The translations under genes were made by a program, and so were the position numbers. Positions 20,801-26,717 of a stretch of 26,717 bases of DNA are shown here, piece after piece. This DNA comes from Gnetum montanum (taxonomy: Eukaryota; Streptophyta; Gnetopsida; Gnetales; Gnetaceae), in the NCBI GenBank assembly GCA_015680685.1, contig MNCI01029521.1:127444-154160 (forward strand), in the 5' to 3' direction. The notes under the pieces were generated by a model. The model worked only from the letters and a program-made list of their open reading frames with translations. It did not search any database and was not told the DNA's origin. Positions within the stretch are counted from its first letter, which is position 1, and each line of letters begins with the position of its first letter.

Positions 20801-21477
20801 GAAGAAGGAGAACCATCATCATAACGATTTCTGCTACCTTCTCTTCTACGGTCTTGGCCTTGATAGCGATTGCGATCAGAATGTCCACCTTTATCATGTG
20901 TTCGTGTCTCTTTTTTAGACCCTTTGTCCCCATGGGTATTAGAACCTAGGTTATGAATAGTGGAATGAAGGTTTTGATACACAACCCCTTGGCCAAAGTC
21001 AAGGGGAGGAACATCATTGTGTGGGTGACTGCCTGAGGTAGGTTCACCACCCTCATTTTTGCTTAAGACATGTGGGACATACTAGGACCACTTATCCTTC
21101 AAATACTTATGATGTCTCTCCTGTTGCAAGTCCCTTTGACATTGTGCTTTTGTGGGATGGTATTCTCTCAAGTCATTGTCTTGTATAACATATTCTACGT
21201 GTAAGTGCAGCATGCCAATTCGTGTGAGAGCACGAAAAAGAATGCTTGGGACTGAACGATCGGGAGGTAACACTATGTTACCCTCTAAGTCTCGCCAACA
21301 TAGTTGTTCATCTTGATGGAGGATAAAGGTAAAGTCTAGTATATACTCATCGGGATGAATATATACCACTCAAACTTGTTGAGGAACTGGTGGATCAACA
21401 TCATATGTATTACGTTGTCGATTGTTTCTTGTTTCAGCCCTAGGCGGTGAGGCACTTTCATATGAAGAAGGAGACAT
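17878..21477 (-). pseudogene. Decayed gag-protease-RT linker of Athila-like element A
   Basis: A gag start at ATG 21477 (MSPSSYESASPPRAE) is followed by many stops and frame changes. Gag is recognisable at 20500-20366 (NNIPRFEGGYNANHQNYLQAF) and 20140-19930 (HLVDGLRHETRRTLG). A damaged knuckle (CQYDHPKGCC) is near 19610. The protease active site near 18810-18835 reads LLNSSSSVNLIS, so the catalytic D-S-G is N-S-S. A PADFLVIQV stretch follows near 18640, and the ILGRPW equivalent is damaged. Positions 18260-17878 match the linker before plant gypsy reverse transcriptases (PLELKPLPNGMEYTFL, RQPQRRMNSKL). The core enzyme domains are missing at the N (17877). It is non-functional. Confidence 0.85.
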
Positions 21478-21596
21478 ACTTGTCTATTCAGTGTGTAATG
21501 TATTTTCGTTTATTATTTTCTCAATGAATCCTAAGGGTTCATTCCAATGATGTGAATGATTTCCTATGTTCTAGTTAGTGCACAAACAACTAAGTC

Positions 21597-21613
21597 CTCG
21601 GCAACGGTGCCAA
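21597..21613 (-). other. Primer-binding site of element A, tRNA-Asp type
   Basis: The minus strand reads TGGCACCGTTGCCGAGG, one base after the LTR end. It differs at two positions from the complement of the plant tRNA-Asp 3' end, the primer typical of Athila and other plant gypsy elements. Confidence 0.8.
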
Positions 21614-22024
21614 TGATGAGCGACAAGGTACCCCTACGCTCAACCATATGAATACAAGCGTTTCATGCATGATCTAGTCAAATTCCAAGGACTAAGTACT
21701 TATGCACCCTTGTGGAACAAGGATGGGTTGGTTGATCGTTATCTTCCCAAGCTTACCTATATGTCACGATTGTATGGTTAAGTAAGCTTGAGGCATATGA
21801 TTTTTATAGCTTTTATGTTTTTATGTCTTGTGCTAGTAGGGAAGGAGAGAGATGACTAAGTGACTAATTTAACTTAACTAATTAACTAAGTTCTAACTAA
21901 TCCTAACACCAACATTCGTTCCCACTTTCCATACACATCCTGAATTAGTGCAACACTGCTGGGATTACCAAACGCTAATCATTACTGGGTTACTAAGCAT
22001 TACATGCATGCTCGAAGTGGTTGT
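21614..22024 (-). mobile_element. LTR A, copy 3 (5' LTR), interrupted by element B
   Basis: It begins TGATGAGCGACAAGG next to the primer-binding site. It matches copy 2 and then breaks off at AGTGGTTGT, where the TG of LTR B begins. A 20-bp stretch near 21807-21826 is absent from copy 2. Confidence 0.85.
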
Positions 22025-22891
22025 TGATGTGTGGCGAGGTACCCCTACACTCAACCATATGAAACGAGCGTCGCACGCGCGATCCGGTCGAACTCCGTAG
22101 ATGGACTAGTTGTGGCACCTAGATAGTTAGCCTTAGTTCGCAGTTCGCTGTCTTCCCATCTAGACTAGTTTTGCATATGTCACGTATGGTTTAGTCTAGA
22201 TGAGGTGTATGATGTGTTCCTAAATCTAATGCTACTCCTGATGGCAGTGGAAAATAATGTTAACTAATCTAAGCTAAGAGGAAAAGGGTAAGAAAATCTA
22301 ATCTAGCCTAAGTGCGACGAGCAACCGATTCCTTGATCAACCGTACACATCTTGGACCTCTTGCACGACTGCCACTGGGACTACCAAGCATAGGCCTAGG
22401 TACGCCACTGGGATTACCAAGCGCAGACCCCAAATACGCCACTGGGTTACCAAGCGTAGATCCCCCTAGCTACACCACTGGGCTACCAAGCAGTCACACT
22501 TAAATGCTCGTAATCAAGTCGAACTCGTTCCGCTTCTAGGAGTTTAGGGTTGAGAGACTAATCGCGATAAGTAACCGATTCCTTAACTAGCCGTACACAC
22601 CCGTAGATGCTCGTAGTCAAGTCGTACTTACACCGCGCTATGAAAGCAATAAATAACATGAAATAAATAACAATAAATAAACTAAGTGAATGCTGCAATG
22701 ATGAAGTAATCTCGATCTTTATTGCCGGTCATGTGCGTGTCCAAGTACGGCACACTCGAATAAAGACACCGTACAATCACATTCACCACACTGCGGGCAG
22801 ACACGGGAAAAATTCTAACTCTGGAGGGATCAAACTGCCAGAGCTTCGCTACACTAAAACTGGGATCCCCAAACAAGGGAGAGCCGCCTCT

Positions 22892-22899
22892 TATTTATA
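22892..22899 (-). promoter_or_regulatory. TATA box of LTR B
   Basis: The minus strand reads TATAAATA, about 15 bp downstream of the GATATC array in the direction of transcription. Confidence 0.6.
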
Positions 22900-22914
22900 G
22901 ACATGGCGGCGGAC

Positions 22915-23032
22915 TGCGATATCGCGTATGCGATATCGTAGGGAAGGACGCGATATCGCGTACGCGATATCGCGGGGGATGCGATATCGCGTCGGACGCG
23001 ATATCGCGTACGCGATATCGCGGCCGACGCAA
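22915..23032. promoter_or_regulatory. U3 array of CGCGATATCGCG palindromes in LTR B
   Basis: Seven GATATC cores occur in about 115 bp, most extended to the 12-bp palindrome CGCGATATCGCG. Pairs are joined through GTAC, so that the pair itself is a larger perfect palindrome. The array is CpG-dense and lies upstream of the TATA box. The same motif recurs upstream of the element's internal gene at 26492-26562. Confidence 0.8.
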
Positions 23033-23046
23033 ACCGCGTCTCATCA

Positions 23047-23085
23047 TACCCCCACGACTGAATAAAAACTCGTCCTCGAGTTACA
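23047..23085 (-). other. Polypurine tract and conserved 3' internal end of element B
   Basis: On the minus strand, CTCGAGGACGAGTTTTTATT and then GTGGGGGTA lie against the LTR. It is nearly identical to 11980-12018. Confidence 0.75.
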
Positions 23086-23217
23086 AGGAGAACAAGCTTC
23101 AGTGATTACACAGTGGATAGGTATGGGATTATTAACTAGAAAAAGAAATGGACTAATGCCGCAGTGTGGGAAGACACAACACAGAGAAAAACTGCTACAA
23201 CTACAAAAATGTGGAAC

Positions 23218-26004
23218 TCATGTAGTTCCTGGTGGCGGTGGCTCCTCCATGGGTGCTTTCCCTTTGTCACGTGCTCCAAGTTTTGAAGATTGGTGACGCT
23301 GAAGAATAGCCTGGAGCTTCTCCTCCTCGGTCCGAGGGTCTTGTGCCGTCCATGCTGATGCTCCGATGTTTGATGGAGTCGGCACTTCCCACGGACAGGG
23401 TAGTTGCGGGAACATCTGATTAGCTTTGACGTACCACGCCGCAAACACCCGTCGTTCCTCTTCAAAGGCTCTGGCTTTGTCTTTGTATTCGTGAAGTTCT
23501 GTTAGCCGTCGAGCCAAGTCGGTTGCCACATCTTTCTGCCCTTGGTAGCTCTCTTTTACCACCGCGAGTTCAGAATTTGCAACATCTAATTTTTCAGCCA
23601 ACTTCTTTCGTTCTGCAAACTCTGCTTCATATTTGATGTAGGTGGAAGCTACCTGCTGCTCGAGCTCTGACCTCGGGCGTCCTGCTGTTAACATGGCCAG
23701 GTTGGCATACCGAAGATTTGCCAACTCCATGTATTCAGTTAAGTCTTGGATCTGCAGGTCCCGGTTCTTAATTTCCGCCTGGTGGGCATAGGCATAAGTG
23801 TCCAATATGGCCCCCCAATCAGTGTGCTGGGCACTGATGCTGTTGATTTGAGCTTTGGCCATATGGATCTCCTTCTCCAGGATCTGTTTATACATCCCCA
23901 CCTGATCACGGAAGTGCTCCTTCAGCTTCTCATGTCGTTTAGCCTCATTCTGCCACGCACTAATCTCGATGGCTGATTTCTGTCGAATAGCGCGTACCTC
24001 CTCCATTGAGAGGGTTCTATTTTCTCTGGCTAAACGGCTTACATCTTGGTTGACTCGAATGAATTGTTCTCGCAGCCGATGAAAGTGCTCATCGAGAACA
24101 TTCTTTTGCTTCTCCACAGAAGTCAACCGAAGGTTATCTGCAACCAACTGCTTATTCTCTTCTTGCAAGGCCTTGAGTGCCTTAAGATGCGCATGAGTTT
24201 GCGCCTTTGCTGCGGAGGCATCCCAAGTGGCCATCTCCTTTTCTTCTGCCACCTTCTTATTTTCTGCAATTAATTTGGTTAGTTGCTCGATTTTAAAATT
24301 GTCTAACTAGTCTGCGGGAACCAATCGCAAGGGATCCCGCTGTGCTGCTTGTAAGGCGATGAGCTGCTCTTGTAATTTCTGCACTTCAGCCTCAGCATGC
24401 TCAGCCCTTACTTCGGATATGACCAGTTTCCCCTTTGTCGAAATGAGGTCTGACTGTATTGCGGTTACATCCTGAGGGATGTCAAACAGGGACGTTAAAA
24501 CTTGTCCTGTTTGAAGCAATCTGTCCAATACATCCTCATGTTCAGCAGGAGTCATTGAGGTTCCGGCAATGGTTTGAGCATCCTGTGCTCCTGAAAGATC
24601 TGCCGGTGGCACAACAGGTACATTAAAGGACTCCTTGATGTGGTCAGCGACCACCTCAGCTGCTCCCGCGGCATCCTGGTGTTGCATGACCACCACAGTG
24701 GCCCCTTCACCAGTCTCTAATTGAACTTGGAAAGATGTCGCGTTTCCAGAGATCTGTTGTGACCATCTGCTTTCCCCTCCTCCTGTTTGCATTGACAACT
24801 CACCCCTTGTGCGATCTATTGAGATCGTAGGCTGGTTGGCATCATCGATGACACAGAAGAGATTGGCGTCGTCACGACTTCCCCAACTGATCATCTCAGC
24901 AATAGCCCTCAAATGGCTCATTGACGGTCTATAGTCTTGCGGCGGCGGCTGATCTTGGCCTGCACCGGGTTCTACTTCTTGTTGTTGGCTAGGACCTGTG
25001 GCTGGAGGTTGACTGGGTCCTGCAAGCTGAGTTGCAGGGGTTTCAGTCACTTGTTCTTCATTTTCCTCATCTGGTCCCAACTCTTCGCCAGTACTCTTTC
25101 TTGGAGCTGGCGCCTTTAATAATTCAGCGTAAGAAGCATTTTGGGCCTTTCGGAGGACGTCATTTGTATATCCCCGAATCCCAGCCCGACGGCACAGTTT
25201 TCTGATAAGACAGGGAAAAGGGAGTGCCATTTTTCCTGTCTTCCGTTCTTCGAATCGCCTTAGGATCTCCGTCAAATATAGATGAGGAAGGTTAGCGTTA
25301 ACCTTTCCCATCAACACTGCACATCCTCTTGCCGCATACGTTGATATTCTCTTTAAGCCTTTTGTGGGGAAGAGGTGATAGGTCCCGATTTTAAAATAGA
25401 CTCGCTCTTCTATGGTCAGCTCACCGAAAGCCTTATCTCTGCCATAAGCCTTCTCTAGCCAATCATTTCGCACATCAGGGTCTGATCGGGTGGACAACCG
25501 AGCAACATGGGGGCCCGAATTCGGAAGGTTCAACACTTCCGAAATCGCCTGTGCAGAAAAATCCATTGTCACGCCACCGATGTTTACTGTGGTGCCTTGC
25601 TCTTTATTGTGCCAAAACAGGTACGTCTCTCCTAAGTACCAGGCACCTTGTTCCGAGAGGACGAGCCATAAGGGAGACCCTTTGAGGTGATCCCTAACAG
25701 CCTCAGGAGCGAACTCTACAAAAGATTCGAAGTTGAGTTCCACAATCACCGAAGCAATTGTGGACTTCGTGTGGATGGCCTGAACACATTCCGGGGGCAA
25801 CGTAAGTTGTTGTCCCAGTTCAGGCGTAGCTGCTCCTCCTTCTACCTGCCCGGACCGTTTGGTAGGAGGCTCGTCTTGATGGATGCTGAATGAATGCACC
25901 TACTGTTCATTATGTTGTTCGGCAGGGACTTGTCTTCGACCTCTCCTAGGTTTTTTTGCTCCTTCTTAGGTTAGACTCTTCTGTTGGGTGTGTTTCGGGG
26001 CCAT
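23218..26004 (-). pseudogene. Sense, intronless extra gene of element B: plant transposon-associated domain plus coiled coil
   Basis: One frame runs from ATG 26004 to the stop before 23218, 929 codons. In-frame stops are TAA at codon 13 (25966), TAG at codon 35 (25900) and TAG at codon 566 (24307), with no frameshift. The N-terminus is basic (KKPRRGRRQ). Residues about 85-285 match the 'putative plant transposon protein' domain: YHLFPTKGLKRISTYAARGC, then ALPFPCLIRKLCRRAGI. A Gln/Pro/Glu linker follows, then a coiled coil (about 500-870) and a Lys/Pro tail (KGKAPMEEPPPPG). It lies between a promoter at 26473 and the polypurine tract, the 3' extra-gene (env-like) position of Athila elements. 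Function is unknown; no membrane segment is visible, so an envelope is unlikely. The architecture resembles that of the plus-strand gene at 1318-4892. Confidence 0.8.
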
Positions 26005-26472
26005 CTGCAATCACACGGGCCAACATTAGTAAGGTTGTTTAGGAAATCGAGTTATACCTTACTACTTGCCTTAATTAAAGGTTTGCTATTATTGTGTGAT
26101 CGTGCCTGAAAATTATGATAATGAGTCCTATGACTTAGGCGGATTTTCGTTTGAATCTCCCGGTATACTTAAGGTCATATGATTTATGGCCCAATATCCT
26201 AAGTGTTAGTATTAATTACCCTAATTGATGTCCTTTGGGAGATGAAAAATTTCAAAAAAGTTAGGCACTTTTCGGCAAGTGTCTCTCCCCCATGACTAAA
26301 CTGAACACTCCGGGTTCAAGTAGGTTCAAATGGAATTCAAATCGGAGTACCGGCGCGCGAGATATAGGTGAAAAAGCAAGGGTCATGCAAGCGCAAGTCG
26401 CAGAGAGAAAATTCAAAAATTCCCTCCCTCGCGTGAATGCCAAATGAAGTTAAGTGTTGCAGCGGGGGTTCC
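26005..26472 (-). other. Leader region of the element B extra gene
   Basis: This lies between the TATA box and the ATG. No conserved coding motif is visible. It may be an untranslated leader, possibly with an intron that I cannot place. Confidence 0.35.
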
Positions 26473-26480
26473 TATTTATA
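26473..26480 (-). promoter_or_regulatory. TATA box upstream of the element B extra gene
   Basis: The minus strand reads TATAAATA inside CCTATAAATAGG, 469 bp upstream of the ATG at 26004. It lies directly downstream of GATATC palindromes, as in LTR B, although the flanking sequence is not a copy of LTR B. Confidence 0.6.
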
Positions 26481-26491
26481 GGAACAGGGAA

Positions 26492-26562
26492 CACGATATT
26501 GCGTACGATACATCGCATACGCGATATCTCGTGGGATGCGATATCGCGTACGTGATATCTCG
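26492..26562. promoter_or_regulatory. Second GATATC palindrome array, upstream of the element B extra gene
   Basis: Three GATATC cores and two decayed ones (ACGATATTGCG, CGATACATCG) occur here, including GCGATATCGCGTACGTGATA. The array has the same distance and orientation to its TATA box as in LTR B. Confidence 0.7.
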
Positions 26563-26717
26563 GCCCAACTGCAATGAGACACCTTAAAGAAACCGAATTT
26601 TTAATGATTTTGCTTGAAATCAATGTGTAAAACTAGGACATTAACAAGGATTAAGGTATTCAAGGGTAATTACATGAATTCGAGAGGCACTTTGGATGAT
26701 AAAGGTGTGAATTTTAA

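Larger units (their letters stand above)
22025..23046 (-). mobile_element. 3' LTR of element B
   Basis: It runs from TGATGTGTGGCGAGG to CTCATCA (1022 bp) and is followed by a polypurine tract. The first 80 bases are similar to LTR A (GGTACCCCTA, CTCAACCATATGAA), so the families are related. It contains four diverged copies of CACTGGGATTACCAAGC (22373-22493), a duplicated AACCGATTCCTT / GCTCGTAGTCAAGTCG block (22322-22530 and 22567-22630), a TATA box and a palindrome array. The preceding GTTGT (22020-22024) is the expected target-site half. Confidence 0.8.

Noticed and set aside
23218-26004. Envelope-like protein in element B
   Set aside because: The position fits an env-like gene, but no transmembrane segment or signal peptide is visible, and the domain matches the plant transposon-associated family instead.

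Overview
The window is nuclear DNA of a land plant. The evidence is one compact thaumatin-like (PR-5 family) gene with a plant-style TATA box and poly(A) signal, several degenerate plant-type Ty3/gypsy LTR retrotransposons with plant primer-binding sites, and a LINE fragment. I cannot name the species. Nested old retroelements around a single host gene suggest a large, repeat-rich genome such as a fern, lycophyte or gymnosperm, but this is inference.

Left part (1-11321), 'element C'. The minus strand carries a gypsy element: 5' LTR 10030-11321 (TATA box, U3 palindrome array), primer-binding site 10008-10024, a leader full of GCGTAGACGC-like repeats, then a decayed gag-protease frame 9561-5426. 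No reverse transcriptase follows. Instead, on the opposite strand, positions 1318-4892 read as a seven-exon gene. Its six GT-AG introns are 75-100 nt and all phase-consistent, and they splice to about 1013 codons with one in-frame TGA. The gene has a helical domain resembling plant transposon-associated proteins, an acidic linker, a long coiled coil and a Gly/Asp tail. It is preceded by an array of GCGTATACGC palindromes, the same motif found in the U3 of LTR C.

Middle (11322-17095). Element C sits inside an LTR of a second family (A; 11322-11979), followed by the tail of that element's internal region. An unassigned stretch leads to the only clear host gene, a 259-residue thaumatin-like protein at 13415-14194. 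Beyond it are intergenic DNA with small tandem duplications, a degenerate charged coding remnant, and a LINE reverse-transcriptase fragment on the minus strand.

Right part (17096-26717). An Athila-like element of family A (minus strand) interrupts the LINE: 3' LTR 17096-17876, decayed gag-protease-RT linker 17878-21477, tRNA-Asp-type primer-binding site, and 5' LTR from 21614. A single N at 17877 lies exactly where the LTR should finish and where the reverse transcriptase should continue. A related element B is inserted in A's 5' LTR. It shows its 3' LTR (22025-23046) with GATATC palindromes in U3, a polypurine tract, and a sense, intronless gene (26004-23218). That gene encodes a plant-transposon-associated domain plus a long coiled coil, and it has its own TATA box and its own GATATC palindromes.

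The most interesting pattern is that elements B and C each carry an extra gene of similar architecture, and each extra gene has upstream the same element-specific palindrome array as that element's LTR. Family A has a third, different palindrome in the same U3 position. A self-recognition system, in which the extra protein acts on cognate arrays in its own element, is a testable inference and is not demonstrated here.
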